Shown here: piece after piece, positions 8,150-17,042 of the stretch
How positions within the stretch are numbered: position 1 is the stretch's first letter
Layout of the letters: each line of letters begins with the position of its first letter
DNA from: an uncultured Thermoleophilia bacterium
Lineage (GTDB): Bacteria; Actinomycetota; Thermoleophilia; UBA2241
Reading direction: 5' to 3'
NCBI GenBank assembly: GCA_903927755.1
Contig: CAIYOD010000013.1
Coordinates: forward strand, 1 to 64,000
DNA length: 64,000 nucleotides
Notes under the pieces: generated by a model
What the model was told of the DNA's origin: nothing
The model's input: the letters and a program-made list of their open reading frames with translations, nothing else
Database searches by the model: none
Translations under genes and position numbers: made by a program

Positions 8150-10693
8150 CTATTCGTACTGGATCGCCTCGAGGATCCGCGTGTTGGCGGCGCGGCGCGC
8201 CGGGAGCACCGCCGCGACCACTCCGACCACCACGGCCAGCACCAGGAAGATGCCCAGCTGCATCCACGGCAGGCTGAACACGAGGCCGTCGCCGCCGAGC
8301 TGCGTGACCAGCACGTAGCCCATGGCGATGCCGACCAGCGTGCCGAGCACGCCGCCGATCACGGCGGTGATCACGCTCTCGTACCGGACCATCTGGCCGA
8401 GCTGCCGCCGTGTGGCGCCGATGGCGCGCAGCATGCCGATCTCGCGAGTGCGCTCGTGTACGCTCAGGACCAGCGTGTTGACGATCCCGAAGATCGAGAT
8501 GATCACGCTCATGGCCAGCAGGCCGTAGAACATCATCAGGATCTGGTCGACCTGCTTGTTGATGGCGTCGAGGTACTCGGTCTTGGTCTGGACCTTCTGC
8601 GTCGGGAACTCCGCCAGGGCCTTCTGGACCGCGGCCTGGGCCCCCTCGCTGCCGTCGGTGCGCACCAGCATCATGCCGGCCGCCGTCGGGACGTCGAGCT
8701 TCTCGAGCGTGTCGAGGCTGACCATCATTCCGGTGTAGGCCATCTGGTCGCGGTAGAACCCGAGCACCTTGAGCTTGGCCCTCTCGCCGCTCTGGGCGGT
8801 GACGGAGATCGTGTCGCCGGTCTTGACCTTGGCGGCCATGGGCGAGCCGTCCTCGAGGATCACGCTGCCTGCGTCGAGCTTGGCGAACAGCTCATCGCCG
8901 CCGCCGCGCCGCCACTCGTGGCCCCAGACCTCGGTCCACACGGCGGGATCCACGGCGTTGGCGGTGAGGACGCCGCCGCCCTTGACCTTGAGGGCCGCGA
9001 ACGCGACGCCGGCGGCGGATTTGACGCCGGGCACGTCCTCGAGGCCGCGCACCGTCTTCTGGGGCACGGTGAGGAACGCGCTCTGGTCCTGCGCCACGAG
9101 GTCGGCGCGCGTGGACTTGCTGATCGCGTCGCCGAACGAGCCCTTCATCGCCTGGGCGAACACGGCGACGAAGACGACCATGGCGAGGCCGATCATGAGC
9201 GCGGCGGCCGTGGCGGCCGTGCGGCTCGGGTTGCGGCCGGCGTTGTCGCGGGCCAGGCGGCCGCTGGTGGGCGCGAGCTTCTCCATCGGCCAGCCGATGA
9301 TCCGGCTCGCCGGCCGGACGACGAACTTCGCCAGCATGGCGATGGCGACGAAGAGCAGCAGCGCGCCCAGGCCCATGAAGAGCAGGCGACCGTTGGTCCC
9401 GCCGTCGCTGAAGATGCCGAAGGCGAGCGCGCCGGCGCCGAGGGCCGTGACGGCCAGGGCGCTGACGGTGCTGAACTTCGTGAAGCGCGTCGGCGGCAGG
9501 GTCGAGCCCTCCTGGAGGGCCGCCACCGGCGGCACGCGCGTGGCGCGCAGGGCCGGGGCCAGCGCCGAGAGGAGCGTGACGCCCACGCCGACGAGCACGG
9601 CGATGAGGATCGTCCGGGGTTCGAGGGCGATGCCCGCCGTGGGGATGTCGGCGCCGACGGCCTTGAAGAGTGCGTTGATGCCCTTGGCGACGCCGAGGCC
9701 GGCCGCGATACCGATGGCCGAGGCCAGTACGCCGAGCGTGAGTGCCTCGGCGACCACGGAGACGAGCACCTGGCGGCGGCTGGCGCCGAGGGCGCGCAGC
9801 ATCGCGAACTCGCGCCGCCGCTGGGCGACGGTGATGCTGAAGGCGTTGAAGATGATGAACGCGCCGACGAAGACGGAGACACCGGCGAACGCCAGGAGCA
9901 CCGGCGTCAGGAACGAGCCGATCGCGTCGGCCGTCTCGGCGGTCGCGTCGGCGGCGGCCTGCTCGCCGGTCTTGACGCTGATACCGGCCGGCATGGCGGC
10001 CTTGACGTCCGCGGCGAGCTCCTTGGGTGTCACGCCGGGATCGGCGGACACGGAGATGCCGCTGATCCTGCCGGGCTCGCCGCCCCAGCGCTGCACGTCT
10101 TGCAGGCGGCCGGCGACGACGATGGTGCCGCCCATGGAGCCGGACTCGCCCCACTCGAAGACGCCGGCGACCTTGACCTCTTCGAGGCCGGCCGGGCCGG
10201 CCACTGTGAAGCTGTCGCCGGGCTGGAGGCCGGCCTTGTCGGCGAAGCTCTTGATGATCGCGACTTCGTTGCGACCCTGGATCTCGCCGCCGGCGACGAG
10301 GGTCGCCTGGTTGAAGGGCTCACCGGTGCTGGTCGTCAGCAGGGTGGGGGCGCCGCCGGTCTCGACGGGCTTGCCGTCGACGATCGCGGCGCCCATCGTC
10401 TCGTACACCCCGGCGGCCTTGTCGACGCCGGGGACGGCGAGCACCTTGGCGACGAGGTCGTCGCTCAGCGTCTGGGCCGCGTCGCCCTCCATGCTGGTGA
10501 ACGAGGTCTTCGGCTCGACCTGCACAGCCGTGCCCTTGAACGAGGTCTCGAAGATGTTGGCGAACCCGTTGTCGATCTGGTCGGTCAGCACGTACGTGCC
10601 GGTGATCATCGCCACGCCCAGCAGGATCGCGAGGAGCGTGAGGACGGTCCGGAGCGGCCGGCTGGCGAGGTTGCGGAAGGCGAGGCGGGTCAT
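8150..10693 (-). CDS. FtsX/MacB-family ABC transporter permease
   Basis: An 847-residue permease with two FtsX domains. It begins with the R-x-L-RT-LT opening ([26 protein letters not shown]), has an extracellular region of about 200 residues, three membrane segments near 255-390 containing the typical [18 protein letters not shown], and a second copy ending with [23 protein letters not shown]. Such mechanotransmission permeases do not move substrate through the bilayer in the classical way; they work on lipoproteins, peptides, toxins or cell-wall enzymes. It is coupled to its ATPase (ATGA overlap at 10690-10693). The cargo is unknown. Confidence 0.9.
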   Translation of the reverse strand: MTRLAFRNLASRPLRTVLTLLAILLGVAMITGTYVLTDQIDNGFANIFETSFKGTAVQVEPKTSFTSMEGDAAQTLSDDLVAKVLAVPGVDKAAGVYETMGAAIVDGKPVETGGAPTLLTTSTGEPFNQATLVAGGEIQGRNEVAIIKSFADKAGLQPGDSFTVAGPAGLEEVKVAGVFEWGESGSMGGTIVVAGRLQDVQRWGGEPGRISGISVSADPGVTPKELAADVKAAMPAGISVKTGEQAAADATAETADAIGSFLTPVLLAFAGVSVFVGAFIIFNAFSITVAQRRREFAMLRALGASRRQVLVSVVAEALTLGVLASAIGIAAGLGVAKGINALFKAVGADIPTAGIALEPRTILIAVLVGVGVTLLSALAPALRATRVPPVAALQEGSTLPPTRFTKFSTVSALAVTALGAGALAFGIFSDGGTNGRLLFMGLGALLLFVAIAMLAKFVVRPASRIIGWPMEKLAPTSGRLARDNAGRNPSRTAATAAALMIGLAMVVFVAVFAQAMKGSFGDAISKSTRADLVAQDQSAFLTVPQKTVRGLEDVPGVKSAAGVAFAALKVKGGGVLTANAVDPAVWTEVWGHEWRRGGGDELFAKLDAGSVILEDGSPMAAKVKTGDTISVTAQSGERAKLKVLGFYRDQMAYTGMMVSLDTLEKLDVPTAAGMMLVRTDGSEGAQAAVQKALAEFPTQKVQTKTEYLDAINKQVDQILMMFYGLLAMSVIISIFGIVNTLVLSVHERTREIGMLRAIGATRRQLGQMVRYESVITAVIGGVLGTLVGIAMGYVLVTQLGGDGLVFSLPWMQLGIFLVLAVVVGVVAAVLPARRAANTRILEAIQYE

Positions 10694-11532
10694 CGGGGAA
10701 CCTCGAGGTTCTTGATGGTGTCGTAGATGGCGTCACGGGTCATGCGGTCCTCGTCCAGCTCGATGCGGCCGTCCTTGAGGAAGACGACGCGGTCGGCGAT
10801 GCTGGCGGCGTTGGCGTCGTGCGTGACCATGATCACGGTCTGGCCGAACTCGTCGACGCTGCGGCGCAGCAGATCCAGGACCTCGCCGCCGGTGCGGGAG
10901 TCGAGGTTGCCGGTCGGCTCGTCGGCGAACAGCACGGCCGGCCGGGTGATGAGCGCCCGGGCGACGGCCACGCGCTGCTGCTGGCCGCCGGAGAGCTCGG
11001 CCGGGCGGTGCGTGAGGCGGTCCTGCAGACCGACGGCCTCGATGACCGCGCGCCGCCAGGACTCGTCGGCGCGGCGACGGGCGAGCGAGAGCGGCAGCAC
11101 GATGTTCTCGTCGGCGGTCAGGGTCGCGAGCAGGTTGAAGCTCTGGAAGATGAAGCCGATCTTGTCGCGGCGCAGCTGCGTCAGCTTCTTCTCCTTGAGC
11201 CGGGTGATCTCGACGCCGTCGATGCTGACCCGGCCGCCGGTGGGCTGGTCGAGTCCGGCGAGGATGTGCATGAGCGTGCTCTTGCCGGAGCCGGAGGGGC
11301 CCATGATGGCCGTGAGCCGGCCCTCGGTGATGTCGATGTCGACGTCGCGCAGGGCGTGCACGGTGGCGTCGCCCTTGCCGTAGGTGCGCGAGAGGCCGCG
11401 CGCCATGACAACGGCGCGGCCGGGGCCGCGCTCGGTGAACAGTGACTCGCCGGTGAACTCGCGCTCGAGCCGGGCGAGCGTCTCGCTCGTCTGATCCAGT
11501 CGTTCGCGCTCCGAAATGGTGGTGGTCCGCAT
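10690..11532 (-). CDS. ABC transporter ATP-binding protein (MacB/LolD type)
   Basis: The ATPase partner of the downstream FtsX-family permease. Walker A is GPSGSGKST, the signature is [15 protein letters not shown] and Walker B is [13 protein letters not shown], the last typical of the LolD/MacB/FtsE branch. The ORF track starts at 11655, but the true start is the ATG at 11532 ([14 protein letters not shown]) with AGGAGGAGAGATC upstream. It carries about 45 extra residues before the ATPase core, including a charged segment ([20 protein letters not shown]) that may be helical. The pair forms its own operon, divergent from modE. Confidence 0.92.
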   Translation of the reverse strand: MRTTTISERERLDQTSETLARLEREFTGESLFTERGPGRAVVMARGLSRTYGKGDATVHALRDVDIDITEGRLTAIMGPSGSGKSTLMHILAGLDQPTGGRVSIDGVEITRLKEKKLTQLRRDKIGFIFQSFNLLATLTADENIVLPLSLARRRADESWRRAVIEAVGLQDRLTHRPAELSGGQQQRVAVARALITRPAVLFADEPTGNLDSRTGGEVLDLLRRSVDEFGQTVIMVTHDANAASIADRVVFLKDGRIELDEDRMTRDAIYDTIKNLEVPR

Positions 11533-11892
11533 GATCTCTCCTCCTGGGTGACTTGCCTGAGAGGAGGCTACGGCCGGGGTCTCGACGGCGAATCGCCCGA
11601 GGGTGGTGGATGCGCGAGCGCGGAGGAGGGATATTCGGGCACCGCCGCGGGCCACCGTGGGGGGAGGCTACGACTACTCCCACACCCCGGCTCGTCACCC
11701 GGTGGAGGTAGACGCCGCGACGCGCCGCCGGCCGGCCGCTCCCGGTCGAGCCTGCGGCAGCGCCGGTGGCTCTACCCCGGCGGGGGTACCGCGTCCGGGC
11801 CGCAAGGCCTGCGGCCGCCGACCCCAGGCCCGCGAGGCATCTCTCTGGCACCGACGATGCCATTCCCGGCGCAGAGCGGCTATGCTTTTGCC
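11533..11892. other. 360-bp divergent intergenic region with hairpins
   Basis: This non-coding stretch separates the MacB-type ABC operon (minus) from the ModE-type gene (plus). It contains TACCCC-GGCG-GGGGTA (11773-11788) and GGCCGCA-AGGCC-TGCGGCC (11798-11816), two adjacent perfect hairpins upstream of the regulator gene. They could be a structured leader. I cannot match them to a known riboswitch class, and I see no ModE-type palindrome here. The plus frame is open across part of it but does not look like protein. Confidence 0.4.
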
Positions 11893-12435
11893 ATGTGCGC
11901 ATCGGCAGCAAACGACCAGCCCGGCGACACGCGCCCGGCATCGTTCTCGGCCAAGCCCGACGGTCGCAAGCACCGTGGCCGCGGCAAGCGCGTGAGCGAG
12001 ATCCAGCCGCCGCCGCGCATCCGCGCCGGCCATCGCGTCTTCTTCCACGAGCAGGGCGAGCCGCTGTTCGGACCGGGGACCTTCGATCTGCTCGTACTGG
12101 TCGAGGAGACCGGATCGCTGCACCAGGCCGCCAAGCTCATGGGCATGTCGTACAACAAGGCGTGGCGCGCCATGCGGCAGGCGGAGGATCACCTCGGCCT
12201 CAAGCTCATGACGCGCCGCACCGGCGGGTCGGACGGCGGCGGCTCGGTACTCACGGACGACGGGCATCGCCTCATGGAGCGCTTCCGTGCGTTCCTCGAT
12301 GAGGCCGATGCGGATCTCGCCCGCCTTTATCAGAAGTACTTCGGAGACGCCTCGTTCGCCCAGCCGGAAGGCGCCTCTCCCCAGGCAGGCGGCCCCGCCG
12401 CCAGCGACGTCCCTTCGAGCGAAGACGGCGCCTGA
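11893..12435 (+). CDS. ModE-type winged-helix regulator lacking molybdate-binding domains
   Basis: A 180-residue DNA-binding protein. Residues about 50-145 match the N-terminal domain of ModE (LysR-like winged helix): GPGTFDLLVLVEETGSLHQAAKLMGMSYNKAWRAMRQAEDHLG, then RTGGSDGGGSVLTDDGHRLMERF. In ModE this domain is followed by MopI/TOBE domains that bind molybdate; here only a 35-residue Ala/Pro/Ser tail follows, so this is a stand-alone DNA-binding version. I chose the ATG at 11893 over the longer 11548 frame, which is low-complexity. A ModE-like operator lies at 16968-16991. How it senses metal is unclear; the next gene, a nucleotide-binding protein, may help. Confidence 0.82.
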   Translation: MCASAANDQPGDTRPASFSAKPDGRKHRGRGKRVSEIQPPPRIRAGHRVFFHEQGEPLFGPGTFDLLVLVEETGSLHQAAKLMGMSYNKAWRAMRQAEDHLGLKLMTRRTGGSDGGGSVLTDDGHRLMERFRAFLDEADADLARLYQKYFGDASFAQPEGASPQAGGPAASDVPSSEDGA

Positions 12436-12485
12436 CGGCTCTCGCGACCGCGGGCCGACAGGCTGAGACGCCGACCTCTCCCTCC

Positions 12486-13097
12486 ATGACTCCCGACCCT
12501 TGCAGAGGCAGCACGGGCGTGCCGCCTGTCCGCGGCCCGGCGGGTTCGCGCATCCTCGTGCTCACGGGGCCTTCCCGCGCCGGCAAGACGACCGTCTGCC
12601 GGCGGGTGGTCGCCGAGGCACGTTCGCGAGGTCTCAGCGTCGCCGGCGTTCTCACTGAGGACGGGACGACGAGCGACGGCGCCCGGCTGCAGTACGTGCT
12701 GGACCTGCGGACTGGGCGGCGCCGGCTGCTGGCGGTCGCGCGACCCGGCGGCTCTTCCTCACCGTCTGGTGTCCCCGACTTCGGGTGGTCGTTCGACGAG
12801 GAGGGGATGGCCTTCGGGCGGCTCGTGCTCGAGGCCTGCGCCGGCAGTGGCTGCGACTGCGACGTACTCGTGATCGATCAGCTCGGCCCGCTGGAGGTGC
12901 TGGAGGGGCGCGGCTGGACGGTGGCGTTCGACCTGATCGGCCGTGGCGGCTATGGCCTTGCCCTCGCAGTCGTCAACCCCCGGGTCCTCGATGAGGTCCG
13001 GTCCCGACTCGGCGACTGCGAGACGATCGTCGTCACCAGCGGCGACCGGGACGACCTGCCCGCGATCATCTGCTCTGCTCATCTCCCGGCCGGATAG
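12486..13097 (+). CDS. THEP1-like NTPase/nucleotide kinase family protein
   Basis: A roughly 200-residue P-loop protein with Walker A GPSRAGKTT at about residue 27 and Walker B VLVIDQLGPLEV; the IDxxGPxE pattern is diagnostic of the THEP1 (nucleoside-triphosphatase) family. THEP1 proteins hydrolyse NTPs slowly and their cellular role is unsettled; a CxC (GCDCD) precedes the Walker B strand. It lies 50 nt after the ModE-type gene on the same strand, so a shared operon and a role in molybdenum metabolism are plausible but inferred. The ATG at 12486 has no clear ribosome binding site; a GTG at 12519 is the alternative start. Confidence 0.75.
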   Translation: MTPDPCRGSTGVPPVRGPAGSRILVLTGPSRAGKTTVCRRVVAEARSRGLSVAGVLTEDGTTSDGARLQYVLDLRTGRRRLLAVARPGGSSSPSGVPDFGWSFDEEGMAFGRLVLEACAGSGCDCDVLVIDQLGPLEVLEGRGWTVAFDLIGRGGYGLALAVVNPRVLDEVRSRLGDCETIVVTSGDRDDLPAIICSAHLPAG

Positions 13098-13139
13098 CCT
13101 GCCTGCCGGGAAGGCCGTATCACGTTGGGTGCACCACGA

Positions 13140-14858
13140 TCACGCAGGTCGCGCGGCTTCCCGTTGGCCGTCATCGGTCTGGCGGGTATTTTCCTGGACC
13201 TCGCGCACGAGGATCGGGATGAACAGGTCTTCGGAGCGGAAGTCGCCGTGTTCGCCCGTGACCGCGCCGGTGGCCGCGTCCTCGGCCGCGTGCTGGCCGT
13301 GGTCGGCCACGACGATCACGCGGCCCTGCCAGCTCTCGAGCAACTCTCCGACCATTGAGTCCTGCTTCGCGATCACACGCCGCGCGGCCTCGGAGTGAGG
13401 CCCCGAGGCGTGGGCGGTGTCGTCGATCCCGTGGAGGTGGATCAGCATGAAGTCCGGCTGCCCCTGGGCGAGCCGGTCCTTCGCCGCGGCGAGAACCTCG
13501 TCGTCGGTCAGGCCGTCGCCGTCGACATCTACGTTCAGCACGGTGCTCCGCGTGAGGGCGAGGATCTGCAGGTTGCCCTCGATGAGACTGGTGGACAGGC
13601 CCCGTTCCTCCGCCCACTCGAAGATGCTCGGGCAGTCGAGCCGGTGCCTGGACCGATCGTGCACTCCCGTGCCGCTCGGATCCTGCCCGCTGACCATTGC
13701 GGCATAGGTCACCGGTGTGATCGTCGGGTAGACGGTGAGCGCCTCGCGCGCCTCGAGCGATGCCATCTCGGGGATCAGGCCCGCCTCCGCGGCGGCGAGG
13801 TACTGATCGTAGCCGAACCCGTCGAGGTAGATCACCAGTGTCTTGCCGCCGCCGGCGAGCTCCTGCCGCGCGAGCCGGTAGGCGTCGGTGATCGTCGCCC
13901 TTGGCGGATCGACGACCACGCCGGTCACGGCTCCTCGCTCGCCGCCGTCCACGAGGAGCTCTCCTGAAGGCGTCAGCGAGCAGCCGGTAGCCGGCAGCCG
14001 CAGCAGCGAGCCGTCCGCCAGGTACACGGCGATCCGCTCCGCCGGCTCGATGCCGGCGGCGGCCAAGGTGTCCGCCAGCGACATCTGTCCTGCGCCGTCC
14101 TCGGCGCCTGCGAAGGCGTCGCCGAGGGACAGGGTGCCGTTCTCTCCCGTCACCCCCTGGACGACGGCGATGGACGCGTCCGCGGCCGGCGCGCCGGCGC
14201 TGCCGCCCGCAGCAGTCCCGGACGAACAGGCCGCGGCGCCGAGGGCGACGACCACGGTGAAGGCGGCGACCGCGAGCAGCGCCGAGCCGGTCGCCGCCCG
14301 TCCGGTCGCCACACCGATGTGGTAGCGGCGGAGCGCCTTGATCACCTGCCAGGCCAGGATGCCGCCGACGCCGCCCGAAAGCGCCGCCGTGCAGAGCGTG
14401 AGCGCCATCGGGATCGGCGGCAGGCGGAAGAAGATGAAGCTCACCATGAGGGTGCCGGTGACGTTGGCCAGGATGCCCGCGAGGAAGCAGCAGCGCAGGC
14501 AGCACGCGCGGTGGCCGGTGAGCCACAGGCCGAGGTCCAGCACGATGCCCGGCAAGGTGTAGCTGATGAGCGAGATCGCCCCGTGCGAGCCGACCACGCC
14601 GGTCAGCATCACGAGCAGCGCCTGCACGAGCGCGATGAGCGTCGCCGTCCCGCGCTTGCCGACGATCCCCATGCCGACCACCAGCCACATCATGTAGAGG
14701 CCGCCGGCCAAGGCGCCGGCAGGGATGAACAGCGGCGCCGCCACGAGGTGCGCCAGCGGCACGACCACCGGCTTGACGGCGATGCCGAGCGCCGCCAGCA
14801 CGGCGATGATGACCAGGTCGCGCGTGGTGAACCCGCGCAGCGCCCGCGAGATCCTCAT
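13140..14858 (-). CDS. ECF transporter S component fused to an extracellular phosphodiesterase
   Basis: A 572-residue fusion. Residues 1 to about 185 have six hydrophobic segments with the layout of an ECF substrate-binding (S) subunit (TTRDLVIIAVLAALGIAVKP, then VGMGIVGKRGTATLIALVQALL). A seventh segment (about 192-215) would put the rest outside the cell. After a linker, residues about 325-572 form an alkaline-phosphatase-superfamily (NPP/phosphonoacetate hydrolase-like) domain: metal ligand in LVIYLDGFGYD, nucleophile region YPTITPVTYAAMVSG, and metal ligands in LHGIDDTAH and VVADHGQH. It starts at ATG 14858, overlapping the stop of the upstream gene by one base. The 1373-aa open frame in the ORF track is an artefact of upstream read-through. 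The substrate is unknown; see findings. Confidence 0.85.
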   Translation of the reverse strand: MRISRALRGFTTRDLVIIAVLAALGIAVKPVVVPLAHLVAAPLFIPAGALAGGLYMMWLVVGMGIVGKRGTATLIALVQALLVMLTGVVGSHGAISLISYTLPGIVLDLGLWLTGHRACCLRCCFLAGILANVTGTLMVSFIFFRLPPIPMALTLCTAALSGGVGGILAWQVIKALRRYHIGVATGRAATGSALLAVAAFTVVVALGAAACSSGTAAGGSAGAPAADASIAVVQGVTGENGTLSLGDAFAGAEDGAGQMSLADTLAAAGIEPAERIAVYLADGSLLRLPATGCSLTPSGELLVDGGERGAVTGVVVDPPRATITDAYRLARQELAGGGKTLVIYLDGFGYDQYLAAAEAGLIPEMASLEAREALTVYPTITPVTYAAMVSGQDPSGTGVHDRSRHRLDCPSIFEWAEERGLSTSLIEGNLQILALTRSTVLNVDVDGDGLTDDEVLAAAKDRLAQGQPDFMLIHLHGIDDTAHASGPHSEAARRVIAKQDSMVGELLESWQGRVIVVADHGQHAAEDAATGAVTGEHGDFRSEDLFIPILVREVQENTRQTDDGQREAARPA

Positions 14859-15742
14859 CAGAGCACGGTGATGGAGATGACGCTTCTGACCCAGTACTGG
14901 CGGTTGTAGTCGCCCTCGACGGCCTGGCCCATGACGAGCCGGAACGGGTGGTCGCCCGTGGACGCGACTCCGTCCTCCGACCAGGCGATGATCATCGGCA
15001 GGGTGACGCCGGGGCGGGTCTCGTCGAGGTAGTCCGCCCCCACCTGGCGCATGGAGAAGGAGGCGCTGTAGTCGTCGGCGGCGAGGATGGCGACCCTGGA
15101 GGCGGTCTGCTTGACGCCGGCCGCCTTCAGGATGTCGGTGAGGCGGACACCGACGAAGGCGTTCGTTGCCGTGGGCTCGGGCTCCTTGCCCCGTGAGAAG
15201 TAGTCGCCCGAGACCGTGCGCAGCTTCTTGAGCTGTCTGAGCGTGAAATAGGCGGTGTCGGCCACCTTGCCCTTGACCACGAGGTGGGCGGCGGTGGGGA
15301 CCGCCGACGCCGTCCGGGTCGGCTTGGGCGTCGGGGTTGGGGTACGCGTGGGCTTGCGCGTCTTCGTCGGCTTGGGCGTCGGCGTCGTGGCGGAGGCGGT
15401 GGCCCTGGCGGCCGGAGTGGAGCTGGAACGCGGCGTGGGCGTGGGAGCCGACAGAGCAACCGGCTCTGCCTGGTCGGCCGGCGCAACAGGCGTCGGCTCG
15501 GGAGTGGGTTTGGCTGCGGGAGACTCCGATGTCCCGGCCGCGGGCGTCTGCTCCACCACCGCCGCCAGCTTCTGCAGCGAAGGAGCCGGGCTCGCGGAGG
15601 CGGATGCGGCCGCCGGTTCCGCCGACTCGGGCGCCCGCCCCGCCGCCCACGCGGCGCCGGCGAACACGGCCAGCACGACGACGGCCGCGACCACCACCAC
15701 CACTCGCTCTCTCTTCATGATCCGATCCGGCGAAGCTGCCAC
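14858..15742 (-). CDS. secreted, stalked protein with a sulfite-oxidase-fold domain
   Basis: A 294-residue protein with an N-terminal signal anchor (RVVVVVAAVVVLAVFAGAAWA), then about 100 residues rich in Pro, Thr, Ser and Ala (PTPTPKPTKTRKPTRTPTP), a likely extracellular stalk, and a C-terminal domain of about 135 residues resembling Oxidored_molyb (sulfite oxidase fold): LVVKGKVADTAYFTLRQLKKL, FVGVRLTDILKAAGV, AADDYSASFSMRQV, FRLVMGQ. The domain has no cysteine, so it lacks the usual molybdenum ligand and is more likely a binding module than an enzyme. The GTG start has GGAGGG eight bases upstream. It sits between its paralogue and the S-component fusion, coupled to both. Confidence 0.78.
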   Translation of the reverse strand: MAASPDRIMKRERVVVVVAAVVVLAVFAGAAWAAGRAPESAEPAAASASASPAPSLQKLAAVVEQTPAAGTSESPAAKPTPEPTPVAPADQAEPVALSAPTPTPRSSSTPAARATASATTPTPKPTKTRKPTRTPTPTPKPTRTASAVPTAAHLVVKGKVADTAYFTLRQLKKLRTVSGDYFSRGKEPEPTATNAFVGVRLTDILKAAGVKQTASRVAILAADDYSASFSMRQVGADYLDETRPGVTLPMIIAWSEDGVASTGDHPFRLVMGQAVEGDYNRQYWVRSVISITVL

Positions 15743-15757
15743 GGCTGATGCCCTCCG

Positions 15758-16906
15758 TCAGCGGACGGTGACGCGGCAGGTCGCCGTCTTCCCAGTGCTC
15801 GTGCGCACGGTGACGGTGACCTTGCCCTCGCGGACGCCGGTGACCCTGCCGGCACGGTCGACGGTCGCGACCTTCGGGTTCGAGCTCTTCCACGAGATCG
15901 TGCACGTGGCTCCTGAGGGGCACAGCCGCGCCGCGAGATGGGCGCTCGAACCGGCGGAGAGCGTCTTGGTCTTCGTAAGCGTGACTCGGGTGGCCTTGAC
16001 CGCCCTGGACACCACCTTGACCGTGAAGGCCACGACGTGCGTCCCGCTGGTCGCCCGGACCACTACCGTGCCGGCCTTCTTCGCCGTCACGGTGCCCGTC
16101 TGGGCGACGGTGGCGATCGCGCCGTCGGCGCTGGTCCACACGATGGCCTCGGCGGCCGGCGCGGTGGGCTCTTGGGTCGCCACCGCGCGCAGCGCGAGTC
16201 GTGACCCCTTGGCCACGTTGGCTCGCGTCTGCGAAGCCGTCGGCGACGTCACGACAAGCCCGGCCGTCCGGGGCGCGGCGATCTCGTGGCTGCCGGCGTC
16301 GAGCACGGTCATCGAGCCGGCGGTGGAGACCATTCTGGCGGGGAAGGCCGTGTTGCCGTAGTCGCCGTTGGTGCAGATGCGGACGTAGGAGGGGTCGTAC
16401 CAGAGCGTCGCCGCCGCGGGATCCTCGGCGTTGCATCCCCGCACGGGGTCCATAGCCAGCAGGTAGTTGTTGGCGGCGTCCTGGACGTCGCCGACGAAGA
16501 GCCCAGCGGCATACCCGTCCGTGGTGGAGACCCTGAGCCTCCAGTCGCCGTCCAGGGTGATGCCGGATCTCGTCTCCAGGTCGCCGAGGACGCGCCGCAG
16601 CCAGATCCCCGTCCAGTCCTGAGGAGTCTCCTTGAGGTACGACTGGGTGACAGTGGAGCCGAGTCTCCCGACGCCGCTGACGTCCGCCCACGTGTAGGCA
16701 TAGGCCGCCCCCGCGAGTGACACGCTGAAGACCTGCGCCGTCGGCGCCGGCGTCGGTATGGGGGTCGATCCGCTCTTGGCGGCCGCGCCGCTCGCGCTCC
16801 CGAGCAGCGCAAGGCACGCCGCGCCGATGAACGCGGCGGCAAGGACCCCGCGCCTGGAGAGACTCCTGGTGCTCTCCCCTGCCCGTGTACCGTGCAGCCC
16901 GCCCAT
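15758..16906 (-). CDS. exported sulfite-oxidase-fold protein with bacterial Ig-like (Big2) repeats
   Basis: A 382-residue exported protein. The N-terminus (STRSLSRRGVLAAAFIGAACLALLG) is a signal peptide with a twin arginine, possibly a Tat signal. Residues about 45-215 resemble the Oxidored_molyb/sulfite-oxidase fold (GIWLRRVLGDLETRSGI, TTDGYAAGLFVGDVQDAANNYLLAMD). Two Big2-like Ig repeats follow, the last with the diagnostic SNPKVATVDRAGRVTGVREGKVTVTV. Its cysteines (RGCNAED, RICTNGD) are not in the usual molybdenum-ligand context. I chose ATG 16906, which has GGAGGAGCT upstream, over 16942. It is the first gene of the minus-strand operon behind the ModE-like operator. Confidence 0.78.
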   Translation of the reverse strand: MGGLHGTRAGESTRSLSRRGVLAAAFIGAACLALLGSASGAAAKSGSTPIPTPAPTAQVFSVSLAGAAYAYTWADVSGVGRLGSTVTQSYLKETPQDWTGIWLRRVLGDLETRSGITLDGDWRLRVSTTDGYAAGLFVGDVQDAANNYLLAMDPVRGCNAEDPAAATLWYDPSYVRICTNGDYGNTAFPARMVSTAGSMTVLDAGSHEIAAPRTAGLVVTSPTASQTRANVAKGSRLALRAVATQEPTAPAAEAIVWTSADGAIATVAQTGTVTAKKAGTVVVRATSGTHVVAFTVKVVSRAVKATRVTLTKTKTLSAGSSAHLAARLCPSGATCTISWKSSNPKVATVDRAGRVTGVREGKVTVTVRTSTGKTATCRVTVR

Positions 16907-16967
16907 AGCTCCTCCAGCGACTTGTGTCCTCGCTCCGCGCACTGGTTGTCAGGACCCGTACCGGAAC

Positions 16968-16991
16968 CGTTATACTGCGTGAAACATAACG
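16968..16991. promoter_or_regulatory. ModE-like operator in the divergent ECF promoter region
   Basis: CGTTAT and its exact complement ATAACG flank a 12-nt spacer (CGTTATACTGCGTGAAACATAACG). Half-sites and spacing match the E. coli ModE operator class as I remember it (CGTTATAT... ...ACATAACG at modA). It lies 61 bp before the minus-strand start at 16906 and 51 bp before the plus-strand start at 17043, so one site could control both operons. A possible plus-strand promoter, TTGTCA (16946) and TATACT (16971; spacer 19), has its -10 inside the palindrome, fitting repression. Confidence 0.72.
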
Positions 16992-17042
16992 AGCGGACGC
17001 CACCGCGGTCAAGCGGCGGCGCGCGGCAGCGAAAGGACCGGG

